Assembly (NCBI RefSeq): GCF_004353845.1
Contig: NZ_CP037864.1
Location: 4,154,001-4,218,000, forward strand
Direction: 5' to 3'
From: Citrobacter arsenatis
GTDB taxonomy: Bacteria; Pseudomonadota; Gammaproteobacteria; Enterobacterales; Enterobacteriaceae
DNA length: 64,000 nucleotides
Made by a program: the position numbers and the translations under genes. The notes under the pieces are model-generated. The model was not told the origin of the DNA. It did not search any database and saw only the letters and a list, made by a program, of their open reading frames with translations. Position 1 is the stretch's first letter, and every line of letters begins with the position of its first letter. Positions 16,500-25,264 of the stretch are shown piece by piece.

Positions 16500-17926
16500 T
16501 ATTTTCCTCCCAGCAGATCGCGCGCACCCCAATGTGGGAAGTGGCGACGCACCAGCGCATTCAGTTCCAGCTCAAACGCGCTAAACTGAGAAGCTGCGGC
16601 GTGCTCCTGCACGATTGGCTCACGCACCAGCCCCGCGCCAACGGTAACGTTGGTCAGGCGATCAATGATAATCAGCCCGCCCGTAACCGGATTCTGCTGA
16701 TAGGTATCCAGCACCAGCGGCTCATCAAAGGTCAGATTAACCAGACCGATACCGTTTAACGGCAGCGCTTCAACGTCCCGTTGGGTCAGGTTATTTATAT
16801 CAACCTGATACTGCACGTTATCAACGCGTGCACGGGTCTTCTTGCCTGCGACTTTGATGTCGTAGCTCTGCCCTGGTGACAACGGCTGCTCCGCCATCCA
16901 CACCACATGAACGGCAGCGCTTTGTACCGCTGGCAATGCTTCACCGGCATCAAGTAGCAGGTCGCCTCGGCTGATGTCGATCTCATCTTTCAGCACCAGG
17001 GTGATTGCTTCGCCCGCATGCGCTTCCTGTAAATCGCCATCAAACGTCACGATCCGCGCCACGCTGGACTCAACGCCAGACGGCAACACTTTGACGCGTT
17101 GCCCTACCTTCACGCTACCCGACGCCAGCGTTCCGGCATAACCACGGAAATCCAGATTCGGTCGGTTCACATACTGCACCGGGAAACGCATCGGCTGAGT
17201 ATCAACAATGCGTTGGATCTCAACGGTTTCCAGCACTTCCAGCAGCGTCGGACCGCTGTACCACGGCATGCTGGCGCTTTGCGAAGCCACGTTATCGCCT
17301 TCCAGCGCGGAGAGCGGCACAAACCGGATATCCAGGTTACCCGGCAGTTGTTCAGCAAAAGTAAGATAGTCTTCGCGGATGCGGTTAAATGTCTCTTCGC
17401 TAAAGTCCACCAGATCCATTTTGTTGATCGCCACCACCAGGTGTTTGATCCCAAGCAACGTAGAAATAAAGCTGTGACGACGGGTCTGATCCAGCACGCC
17501 TTTACGCGCATCGATCAGCAGGATCGCCAGGTCGCAGGTCGACGCACCGGTCGCCATGTTGCGGGTGTACTGCTCATGGCCGGGAGTATCTGCAATAATA
17601 AATTTACGCTTCTCGGTAGAGAAATAACGGTACGCCACGTCGATGGTGATGCCCTGTTCGCGCTCGGCCTGCAAGCCGTCAACCAATAACGCCAGATCGA
17701 GCTTTTCGCCCTGAGTACCGTGACGTTTACTGTCGTTGTGCAACGATGAAAGCTGGTCTTCATAAATCTGACGCGTGTCGTGCAGCAGACGACCAATCAG
17801 GGTACTTTTCCCGTCATCCACACTACCGCAGGTTAAAAAGCGCAGCAGACTTTTGTGTTGCTGGGCAACCATCCAGGCTTCAACGCCGCCTTCATTAGCA
17901 ATTTGTTGTGCAAGTGTCGTGTTCAT
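16499..17926 (-). CDS. cysN: Sulfate adenylyltransferase, GTPase subunit
   Basis: A 475-residue EF-Tu-like GTPase that couples GTP hydrolysis to formation of adenylyl-sulfate with CysD. The G motifs are G1 'GSVDDGKSTL', G3 'DTPGHEQY' and G4 'NKMDL', followed by two beta-barrel domains. It starts 9 bp after the cysD stop and overlaps cysC by one base, giving the operon cysD-cysN-cysC. Confidence 0.97.
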   Translation of the reverse strand: MNTTLAQQIANEGGVEAWMVAQQHKSLLRFLTCGSVDDGKSTLIGRLLHDTRQIYEDQLSSLHNDSKRHGTQGEKLDLALLVDGLQAEREQGITIDVAYRYFSTEKRKFIIADTPGHEQYTRNMATGASTCDLAILLIDARKGVLDQTRRHSFISTLLGIKHLVVAINKMDLVDFSEETFNRIREDYLTFAEQLPGNLDIRFVPLSALEGDNVASQSASMPWYSGPTLLEVLETVEIQRIVDTQPMRFPVQYVNRPNLDFRGYAGTLASGSVKVGQRVKVLPSGVESSVARIVTFDGDLQEAHAGEAITLVLKDEIDISRGDLLLDAGEALPAVQSAAVHVVWMAEQPLSPGQSYDIKVAGKKTRARVDNVQYQVDINNLTQRDVEALPLNGIGLVNLTFDEPLVLDTYQQNPVTGGLIIIDRLTNVTVGAGLVREPIVQEHAAASQFSAFELELNALVRRHFPHWGARDLLGGK

Positions 17927-17935
17927 GGCGGCTCC

Positions 17936-18844
17936 TTAGAAATACCCCTGACGTTTCTTCAGCTCCATGGAGCCCGCCTGGTCGCGGTCAATCACGCGGC
18001 CCTGACGTTCACTGGTGGTTGAGACCAGCATCTCTTCGATAATTTCCGGCAGCGTCTGCGCATTCGACTCCACCGCGCCTGTCAGCGGCCAGCAGCCGAG
18101 CGTACGGAAACGCACCATGCGTTTTTTAATCACTTCACCGGGTTGCAGATCGATTCTGTCGTCATCAATCATCATCAGCATGCCGTCGCGTTCCAGCACC
18201 GGACGCTCCGCCGCCAGGTACAGCGGCACGATGTCGATATTTTCCAGCCAGATGTACTGCCAGATATCCTGTTCAGTCCAGTTAGAGAGCGGGAATACGC
18301 GAATGCTTTCGCCTTTGTTAATCTGCCCGTTGTAGTTGTGCCACAGCTCCGGACGCTGGTTTTTCGGATCCCAGCGATGAAAACGATCGCGGAAAGAGTA
18401 AATGCGCTCTTTGGCACGCGATTTCTCTTCGTCACGACGAGCGCCACCAAACGCGGCGTCAAAACCGTATTTGTTCAGCGCCTGCTTCAACCCTTCAGTT
18501 TTCATAATATCGGTATGCTTGGCGCTACCGTGGACAAACGGGTTAATGCCCATCGCCACCCCTTCCGGGTTTTTATGCACCAGCAGTTCACAGCCGTAGG
18601 CTTTCGCCGTGCGGTCACGAAACTCGTACATCTCGCTGAATTTCCAGCCGGTATCAACATGCAACAGGGGGAACGGCAGCGTGCCAGGATAAAACGCTTT
18701 GCGCGCCAGATGCAGCATTACGCTGGAATCTTTGCCGATGGAATACATCATCACCGGATTAGAAAACTCGGCGGCCACCTCACGAATGATATGGATGCTT
18801 TCCGCTTCCAGTTGCCGCAGGTGGGTAAGTCGTTTTTGATCCAT
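17936..18844 (-). CDS. cysD: Sulfate adenylyltransferase, catalytic subunit
   Basis: A 302-residue member of the PP-loop (PAPS reductase/ATP sulfurylase small subunit) family. It makes APS from ATP and sulfate with CysN. The PP-loop 'YSIGKDSSVMLHL' (near 54-66) and the conserved 'FGGARRDEEKSRAKER' stretch are visible. It is the first gene of cysDNC. The 254-bp divergent spacer to iap should hold the CysB-activated promoter; I could not place a CysB site with confidence. Confidence 0.97.
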   Translation of the reverse strand: MDQKRLTHLRQLEAESIHIIREVAAEFSNPVMMYSIGKDSSVMLHLARKAFYPGTLPFPLLHVDTGWKFSEMYEFRDRTAKAYGCELLVHKNPEGVAMGINPFVHGSAKHTDIMKTEGLKQALNKYGFDAAFGGARRDEEKSRAKERIYSFRDRFHRWDPKNQRPELWHNYNGQINKGESIRVFPLSNWTEQDIWQYIWLENIDIVPLYLAAERPVLERDGMLMMIDDDRIDLQPGEVIKKRMVRFRTLGCWPLTGAVESNAQTLPEIIEEMLVSTTSERQGRVIDRDQAGSMELKKRQGYF

Positions 18845-19098
18845 AACCGTTCCTATGTAATGCCGTTATTTTGCTAACGATGCTCAGATAACCTGACTAT
18901 AGGGAGGGCAAGGAGGCGAATGAAATTACGAATTGGAATGAGTAGTTCCTCAAAGGAATAACGATCCGGAAAAGCAAATATCAAAAAGTGCTTAAGCTAC
19001 CGGAATTCGGGCATTTAGGAGCAAATGAAATTGTTTTACCTCGATCACGGTTTCATACTAGCGGCTGAAAATTTCTGCTTGGTATTTAAGGACTCATC

Positions 19099-20142
19099 AT
19101 GTTTCTCGCATTGCGCCACCTTCTTGCTGCCATGGCACTCGGCGCGTGCTTCATCCTTCCCGCACAGGCAACATCTTCGAAGCCCGGAGATATCGAAAAT
19201 ACCCAGGCTCGATATATCGCAACGTTTTTCCCTGGCCGCGTGACGGGATCTCCGGCTGAAATGTTGTCTGCTGATTATATACGTCAGCAATTTCAACAGA
19301 TGGGCTATAGCAGCGATATTCGGACGTTTAACAGCCGTTATGTTTATACCGCCAAAGATAACCGTAAAAACTGGCATAACGTAACGGGAAGCACCGTTAT
19401 TGCAGCACATGAAGGTAAAGCGCCGCAGCAGATTATTATTATGGCGCACCTCGACACTTACGCCGCACAAAGCGACGCCGATTCCGATGCCAATCTGGGT
19501 GGATTAACCCTGCAAGGTATCGATGACAACGCCGCAGGTGTTGGCGTGATGCTTGAACTGGCGGAAAAACTCAAAAACGTGCCGACGCAGTACGGTATTC
19601 GATTTATCGCCACCAGCGGTGAGGAAGAAGGCAAACTGGGCGCGGAGAACATCCTGAAGCGAATGAGCGCTGCCGAGAAGAAAAACACGCTGCTGGTTAT
19701 CAACCTCGATAACCTGATTGTCGGTGATAAGCTCTATTTCAATAGCGGTAAGAAAACCCCGGAAGCGGTACGAAAACTGACGCGCGACCGGGCACTGGCT
19801 ATCGCGCACAGCCGCGGTATCGTTGCCAGCACCAATCCGGGCCTGAACAAAGACTATCCGAAAGGTACTGGATGTTGTAACGATGCAGAGGTTTTCGACA
19901 ATGCGGGGATTTCCGTTCTCTCCGTTGAAGCGACCAACTGGAGCCTGGGCAAGAAAGATGGCTATCAACAGCGCGCCAAAAGTGCCTCATTCCCCGATGG
20001 CAACAGTTGGCACGATGTGCGGCTGGATAACCAGCAGCATATCGATAAAGCGTTACCGGGCCGGATAGAGCACCGCAGCCGCGACGTGGTACGCATTATG
20101 CTGCCGCTGGTAAAAGAACTGGCGAAAGCGGGTAAATCCTGA
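19099..20142 (+). CDS. iap: Alkaline phosphatase isozyme conversion aminopeptidase
   Basis: A 347-residue exported M28-type zinc aminopeptidase. A signal peptide (about 1-24, ending 'AQA') precedes the catalytic domain with metal ligands in 'MAHLDTYA', 'GIDDNAAGVGVMLELA', 'SGEEEGKLGAEN' and 'CCNDAEVFDNAGI'. In E. coli Iap trims N-terminal arginine from alkaline phosphatase. In E. coli and Salmonella a type I-E CRISPR-Cas locus lies between iap and cysH; here cysH follows after 44 bp. Confidence 0.94.
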   Translation: MFLALRHLLAAMALGACFILPAQATSSKPGDIENTQARYIATFFPGRVTGSPAEMLSADYIRQQFQQMGYSSDIRTFNSRYVYTAKDNRKNWHNVTGSTVIAAHEGKAPQQIIIMAHLDTYAAQSDADSDANLGGLTLQGIDDNAAGVGVMLELAEKLKNVPTQYGIRFIATSGEEEGKLGAENILKRMSAAEKKNTLLVINLDNLIVGDKLYFNSGKKTPEAVRKLTRDRALAIAHSRGIVASTNPGLNKDYPKGTGCCNDAEVFDNAGISVLSVEATNWSLGKKDGYQQRAKSASFPDGNSWHDVRLDNQQHIDKALPGRIEHRSRDVVRIMLPLVKELAKAGKS

Positions 20143-20148
20143 AGCAGA

Positions 20149-20178
20149 AGCCCGGTAGGATATAAATCTTACCGGGCT
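20149..20178. terminator. Stem-loop between iap and cysH
   Basis: AGCCCGGTA and TACCGGGCT form a 9-bp stem, extendable by four pairs, in the 44-bp gap between the convergent iap and cysH genes. It probably ends both transcripts. Confidence 0.7.
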
Positions 20179-20186
20179 CTTCTCGG

Positions 20187-20921
20187 TTACCCTTCGTGCA
20201 ATCCGCACTCGCGCTTCAATCCGAAGAACCGCGTCTCTTCTTCCGCCATACCCGGCTCCCATTTGCGTGTGGTGTGGGTATCACCGACTGACAGATAGCC
20301 CTGGTCCCACAACGGATGGTACTTCAGACCGTGTTTTTGCAGATACTGGTAAACCGTACGGTTATCCCAGTCGATGATCGGTAGCACTTTAAACACACCG
20401 CGCTGGATAGCCAGCACCGGCAAATGCGCGCGGCTGCCCGACTGCTCACGGCGCAGACCGGCAAACCAGGTTTGTACATTCAGTTCCTGTAGCGCCCGGT
20501 TCATCGGCTCAACTTTGTTGATGTCATTGTATTTTTCAATGCCCTCAACGCCCTGCTCCCACAGTTTGCCGTAGCGCGCTTCTTGCCAGGCCGCACTTTC
20601 CTTCGCCCGGTAGACTTGCAGGTTTAGCTTGAGCTTGTCCGTTAACTCATCAATAAACTGGTAGGTTTCCGGGAACAAATAGCCGGTATCGGTGAGGATC
20701 ACTGGGATATCCGGGCGGATCTGATTCACCAGATGCAGGCTGACCGCCGCCTGAATACCAAAACTTGATGACAGTACATATTCACCAGGCAAGTTTTCCA
20801 GCGCCCACGCCACACGATCCTCGGCGCTCAATTTTTCCAGTTGATCGTTGGTTTGCGCCAACGCCATAACGCGTTCAACTTTCGGCAGATCGTTCAATGC
20901 GTTGAGATCGAGTTTGGACAT
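20187..20921 (-). CDS. cysH: PAPS reductase (thioredoxin-dependent)
   Basis: A 244-residue enzyme reducing PAPS to sulfite. The PP-loop variant 'SSSFGIQAAV' and the C-terminal 'ECGLHEG' tail with the catalytic Cys239 are present; the absence of further cysteine pairs fits a PAPS rather than an APS reductase. It is the last gene of cysJIH, separated from cysI by a BIME. Confidence 0.97.
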   Translation of the reverse strand: MSKLDLNALNDLPKVERVMALAQTNDQLEKLSAEDRVAWALENLPGEYVLSSSFGIQAAVSLHLVNQIRPDIPVILTDTGYLFPETYQFIDELTDKLKLNLQVYRAKESAAWQEARYGKLWEQGVEGIEKYNDINKVEPMNRALQELNVQTWFAGLRREQSGSRAHLPVLAIQRGVFKVLPIIDWDNRTVYQYLQKHGLKYHPLWDQGYLSVGDTHTTRKWEPGMAEEETRFFGLKRECGLHEG

Positions 20922-20937
20922 AAGTTCCTCGCTGTAT

Positions 20938-20994
20938 GCCTTGCCTGATGGCGCTACGCTTATCAGGCCTACAAATTCAGTAGGCCCGATAAGT
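20938..20994. repeat. BIME between cysI and cysH
   Basis: A GCCTGAT/ATCAGGC palindrome followed by an inverted TAGGCCCGATAAG unit fills most of the 83-bp gap inside the operon, where it can alter the level of cysH message. Confidence 0.7.
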
Positions 20995-21004
20995 CAGTTT
21001 CACA

Positions 21005-22717
21005 TTATTCCCAGAAATCACGCGCAGGATCGAGCACCGGGCGAATGATGCCCGCACGCACCGTAAAGTCACCGAAGCCTTCACCCGCTTCGCGCTCTTT
21101 CGCCCAGCGCCCAACCAGTTCGTCAACAGAGTCGAGAATTTCTGACTCCGTAATATTTTCGCGATACATACGCGGAATGCGCGTCCCCATGCGGTTACCG
21201 CCAAGGTGTACGTTGTAGCGGCCCGGCGCTTTACCCACCAGCCCCAGCTCGGCGAGCATCGCACGGCCACAGCCGTTCGGGCAGCCGGTTACGCGCATCA
21301 CGATATGCTCTTCGGGAATACCGTGTTTTTCCAGAATTGCTTCCACCTTGTCGGTGAACGACGGCAGGAAGCGTTCAGCTTCGGCCATCGCCAGTGGACA
21401 GGTTGGGAACGAGACGCAGGCCATCGAGTTTTCACGCTGCGGTTTCACCGCGTTCATTAAGCCACTCTTCTGCGCAATCTTCTCAATCTTCGCCTTTTCA
21501 CTCTCAGGAACACCGGCAATGATCAGGTTCTGGTTTGCGGTAATGCGGAACTCACCTTTGTGGATCTTCGCGATCTCCAGCAGACCGGTTTTCAGCGGTC
21601 GCCCCGGATAATCGAGGATTCGTCCGTTTTCAATAAACAACGTCAGATGCCATTTATTGTCGATCCCTTTCACCCAGCCGATACGATCGCCGCGACCGGT
21701 GAACTCGTACGGGCGGATCGGCTCAAACTTGATCCCTGCGCGACGTTCTACTTCTTCTTTGAACGTCTCAACGCCCACGCGCTCAAGGGTGTATTTGGTT
21801 TTGGCGTTTTTACGATCGGTACGATTACCCCAGTCACGCTGCGTGGTCACAACAGCTTCCGCTACTGCCAACGTATGCTCTAGCGGCAGGAAGCCAAACT
21901 CGCTTGCCGTACGGGCGTAAGTTTTCTTGTTACCGTGCTCAATCGACAGTCCCCCGCCAACCAGTAGGTTAAAGCCTACCAGCTTGCCGTTTTCAGCAAT
22001 CGCCACAAAGTTCATGTCGTTGGCGTGCAGATCGATGTCGTTCTGCGGCGGGATCACGACGGTCGTTTTAAACTTACGCGGCAGATAGGTTTGACCGAGG
22101 ATCGGTTCTTCGTCCGTGGTCGCCACTTTTTCCTGATCGAGCCAAATCTCAGCGTAGGCGCGGGTGCGCGGCAACAGGTGCTCGGAAATTTTCTTTGCCC
22201 ATTCATAGGCTTCGGCGTGCAGCTCAGACTCATACGGGTTCGAGGTGCACAGCACGTTACGGTTCATGTCGTTGGCGGTCGCCAGCGCGTCCAGGCCGAC
22301 GGAGTGCAGCATCTGGTGCACCGGTTTGACGTTCTTCTTCAGAATACCGTGGAACTGAAAGGTCTGACGGTTGGTCAGACGAATGCTGCCGTAAATGGTG
22401 TTGTCATGGGCGAACTTGTCGATCGCCTGCCACTGTTTGGTGGTGATCACCCCACCCGGCAGACGACAGCGCAGCAGCATCGCATGACGCGGCTCCAGCT
22501 TTTGCTCGGCACGTTCGGCACGGATATCGCGGTCGTCTTGCTGGTACATACCGTGAAAACGGATCAGCAGGAAGTTGTCGCCTTTAAAACCGCCGGTCAG
22601 ACCGTCATTTAAATCTTCGGCAATGGTGCCGCGCAGATAGTTGCTTTCCAGCTTCATACGCTCAGCGTCGGACAGTTTGCCTTCGACCACCAATGGTCCT
22701 GGATGTTTTTCGCTCAT
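21005..22717 (-). CDS. cysI: Sulfite reductase hemoprotein beta subunit
   Basis: A 570-residue protein that carries siroheme and a [4Fe-4S] cluster and reduces sulfite to sulfide with electrons from CysJ. The cluster ligands lie in 'CVSFPTCPLAMAEAER' and 'GCPNGCGR' (about residues 434-440 and 479-483). The two sulfite/nitrite reductase half-domains are complete. Its ATG overlaps the cysJ TAA by one base. Confidence 0.97.
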   Translation of the reverse strand: MSEKHPGPLVVEGKLSDAERMKLESNYLRGTIAEDLNDGLTGGFKGDNFLLIRFHGMYQQDDRDIRAERAEQKLEPRHAMLLRCRLPGGVITTKQWQAIDKFAHDNTIYGSIRLTNRQTFQFHGILKKNVKPVHQMLHSVGLDALATANDMNRNVLCTSNPYESELHAEAYEWAKKISEHLLPRTRAYAEIWLDQEKVATTDEEPILGQTYLPRKFKTTVVIPPQNDIDLHANDMNFVAIAENGKLVGFNLLVGGGLSIEHGNKKTYARTASEFGFLPLEHTLAVAEAVVTTQRDWGNRTDRKNAKTKYTLERVGVETFKEEVERRAGIKFEPIRPYEFTGRGDRIGWVKGIDNKWHLTLFIENGRILDYPGRPLKTGLLEIAKIHKGEFRITANQNLIIAGVPESEKAKIEKIAQKSGLMNAVKPQRENSMACVSFPTCPLAMAEAERFLPSFTDKVEAILEKHGIPEEHIVMRVTGCPNGCGRAMLAELGLVGKAPGRYNVHLGGNRMGTRIPRMYRENITESEILDSVDELVGRWAKEREAGEGFGDFTVRAGIIRPVLDPARDFWE

Positions 22718-24516
22718 TAGTAGACATCTCGCTGATAACGGCGCTCAATGCGCAGCTCACTTAAAAATTCATCTGCCGCTTCGATATCCATCACACCGAA
22801 TTCGGCAATCACTTCCAACAAAGCCTGCTCAACGTCTTTCGCCATACGATTAGCGTCGCCGCAGACATAAATGTGGGCACCGTCATTGATCCAGCGCCAC
22901 AGTTCCGCGCCCTGTTGGCGCAGTTTATCTTGTACGTAGACTTTTTCTTTTTGATCGCGAGACCAGGCGAGATCAATACGGCTCAATACGCCCTCTTTGA
23001 CGTAGCTTTGCCACTCCACCTGGTAGAGGAAATCTTCGGTAAAGTGCGGGTTGCCGAAGAACAGCCAGTTCTTGCCTTCCGCACCTTCCGCCGCGCGCTG
23101 CTGCATAAAGGCGCGGAACGGCGCAATACCGGTACCTGGCCCAATCATAATCACCGGGGTTTGCGGGTTTACCGGCAGACGGAAGTTATCGTTATGCTCG
23201 ATGAACACGCGCACTTCGCCCTCTTCTTCCACACGATCGGCGAGGAAGCTGGAAGCGCCGCCAGCGCGGGCGCGGCCCTCGATATCATAGCGAACCACAC
23301 CAACGGTGACGTGCACTTCGTTGTCAGTTTCCGCCTGCGAAGAGGCGATAGAGTACAGGCGCGGCGTCAGCGGACGCAGCAGGTCGACTAGTGCCTGAGC
23401 ATCCAGCTGTGCCGGAGAGAAACGCACCATATCAACGATCGGCGTGGTCGCGGCGTAATGTTGAAGCTGCGCCTTATCGCCCACCAGCGGCAGCAAAGAC
23501 TCGCTGCGGGTTAAGGTGGCATAGTTCTCGACGATATTTCCGGTGTTGACCGTCAGTTCGAAGTGCCACTCCAGCGCTTCGGCGAGCGGCAGGGTTTTGC
23601 CATCAACCGTGACCGGTTCGTCCCCTTTCAGCCACAGCAGTTCTACCAGCTCTTTGACCAAAGCCGGATCATTTTGATACCAGACACCCAATGCATCGCC
23701 CGGCTGATAGCGCAGGCCGGAATCGCCTAAATCAATCTCAATATGGCGCACGTCTTTTTCAGAGTCGCGGCCGGTAATTTTCTGATTCACTGCAAGCGAC
23801 GCCGTCAGCGGTGCTTCTTTGGTATACGGACTGGTGTGTACTTCGTTTACCGCGCCGCTCGCTGCAACTTGCACAGAGGATGCCGCAGGCGAACGCGCTT
23901 TCAGGACATCAACCAGACGGGCACGCCACTGCGCAGCCGCAGCCTGGTATTCGACGTCGGCGTCGACACGGTCAAGCAGACGTTCACCGCCCAGCTCAGC
24001 CAGTTTCGTATCAAAGTCTTTTCCTGACTGACAGAAAAACTCGTAAGAGGTGTCGCCAAGACCAAACACGGCAAAAGCAGTGTTATCGAGCTTCGGCGCT
24101 TTTTTCGAGAACAGGAATTTATGCAACGCCACGGCTTCTTCCGCCGGTTCACCTTCCCCTTGCGTCGACGCTACCACGATCAGCAATTTTTCATTGGCGA
24201 TTTGTTTGAATTTATAGTCGCCAGCGTTGATGAGAGTAACGTTAAGCTTCGCGGCGATCAGGTCATCGCGCAGGGCTTCCGCCACACGACGCGCATTACC
24301 GGTTTGCGAGGCGGAGATAAGCGTAATACCGGGCATTTGGGCGGCAGGGACTGGTGCCGCCGCATTGCTGCCTGGCTGCTGATTCAGCACGCCCCAAAAA
24401 TAGCCAGAAACCCACGCAAGCTGTGCGGGAGTGAAATCGGTCGTGGCTGCCTGAAGGCGTGCCAGCTGCTCCGGGTTTAGCGGTAGCAAAGCGGAAGGTG
24501 GGGCCTGTGTCGTCAT
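22717..24516 (-). CDS. cysJ: Sulfite reductase flavoprotein alpha subunit
   Basis: A 599-residue NADPH-dependent diflavin reductase. An FMN flavodoxin domain (about 64-202, 'SASQTGNARRVAEAL') is followed by an FAD/NADPH ferredoxin-reductase half ('RLYSIASSQ', 'MIGPGTGIAPFRAFMQQR', C-terminal 'DVY'). It supplies electrons to CysI. It is the first gene of cysJIH; the promoter lies in the spacer towards queD. Confidence 0.97.
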   Translation of the reverse strand: MTTQAPPSALLPLNPEQLARLQAATTDFTPAQLAWVSGYFWGVLNQQPGSNAAAPVPAAQMPGITLISASQTGNARRVAEALRDDLIAAKLNVTLINAGDYKFKQIANEKLLIVVASTQGEGEPAEEAVALHKFLFSKKAPKLDNTAFAVFGLGDTSYEFFCQSGKDFDTKLAELGGERLLDRVDADVEYQAAAAQWRARLVDVLKARSPAASSVQVAASGAVNEVHTSPYTKEAPLTASLAVNQKITGRDSEKDVRHIEIDLGDSGLRYQPGDALGVWYQNDPALVKELVELLWLKGDEPVTVDGKTLPLAEALEWHFELTVNTGNIVENYATLTRSESLLPLVGDKAQLQHYAATTPIVDMVRFSPAQLDAQALVDLLRPLTPRLYSIASSQAETDNEVHVTVGVVRYDIEGRARAGGASSFLADRVEEEGEVRVFIEHNDNFRLPVNPQTPVIMIGPGTGIAPFRAFMQQRAAEGAEGKNWLFFGNPHFTEDFLYQVEWQSYVKEGVLSRIDLAWSRDQKEKVYVQDKLRQQGAELWRWINDGAHIYVCGDANRMAKDVEQALLEVIAEFGVMDIEAADEFLSELRIERRYQRDVY

Positions 24517-24821
24517 GCGTTGTCATGTTCCAGTAAGCAAAGCGGATTTCAGCAATAAAACCCAAACTGAAGATAAGGTTAACGGTGGGGATAGTAACAA
24601 TTAAAGAAGGGATGGAAATAACAAATAACCAAATGGACTAACCTGTTTTAGTTATAGTTATTAACAACAAAAACGATTGAATAACTGCATGATATATAAT
24701 GAGTTAATTACAATAGACCAAATGAATATATCCATTTACTGGTCAGGGCCGTTTTAGTTAATGCGAAAAAATGTGCTTTCCGGTACCCTACCGCGGTTTT
24801 TCGCATTCTTGAGAGTAAAAA
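24517..24821. other. Divergent cysJ/queD intergenic region
   Basis: This 305-bp AT-rich spacer must hold the CysB-dependent cysJ promoter on the left and the queD promoter on the right. I did not assign CysB sites. The queD side carries a long hairpin (separate entry). No small ORF with a ribosome site was seen. Confidence 0.5.
24760..24807 (+). promoter_or_regulatory. Structured leader upstream of queD
   Basis: AATGCGAAAAA (24760-24770) pairs perfectly with TTTTTCGCATT (24797-24807). The 26-nt interior holds a second 5-bp stem, CGGTA/TACCG (24781-24793). The structure ends 14 bp before the queD ATG, leaving the ribosome site (GAG) free. It could act as an mRNA stabiliser or a ligand-responsive leader; it does not match a preQ1 class I pattern that I can recognise. 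Confidence 0.55.
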
Positions 24822-25184
24822 ATGTCCACCACCTTGTTTAAAGATTTCACCTTCGAAGCCGCTCACCGCCTGCCGCACGTACCGGAAGGGCATAAGTGTG
24901 GCCGCCTGCATGGTCACTCATTTATGGTGCGTCTTGAAATTACCGGTGAAGTCGATCCGCATACCGGTTGGATTATGGATTTTTCAGAGTTAAAAGCGGC
25001 GTTTAAGCCGACTTACGACCGACTCGATCACTATTATCTGAACGATATTCCAGGCTTAGAAAACCCAACCAGTGAAGTACTGGCAAAATGGATTTGGGAT
25101 CAGGTTAAACCGGTTGTCCCTCTGCTGAGTGCCGTAATGGTGAAAGAGACCTGCACAGCGGGCTGCGTCTATCGCGGCGAGTGA
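24822..25184 (+). CDS. queD: 6-carboxy-5,6,7,8-tetrahydropterin synthase
   Basis: A 120-residue enzyme of the queuosine pathway that converts dihydroneopterin triphosphate to carboxytetrahydropterin. Zinc ligands H15, H30 and H32 and the catalytic C26 ('HKCGRLHGHS') are in place, as is the C-terminal 'KETCTAGCVYRGE'. queE and queF of the same pathway are also in this window, about 11 and 34 kb away. Confidence 0.97.
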   Translation: MSTTLFKDFTFEAAHRLPHVPEGHKCGRLHGHSFMVRLEITGEVDPHTGWIMDFSELKAAFKPTYDRLDHYYLNDIPGLENPTSEVLAKWIWDQVKPVVPLLSAVMVKETCTAGCVYRGE

Positions 25185-25264
25185 TTAAGGCGTTTGTGTC
25201 GGCGGTCAATATTCCTTAAATAACGCCATGTTAGCTTATGCGCTCTGGATATCTGGGGCGCAAT

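Noticed and set aside
18845..19098. Possible CRISPR or cas remnant near iap and cysD
   Set aside because: No direct repeats or cas-like frames were found; the region looks like an ordinary divergent promoter spacer.
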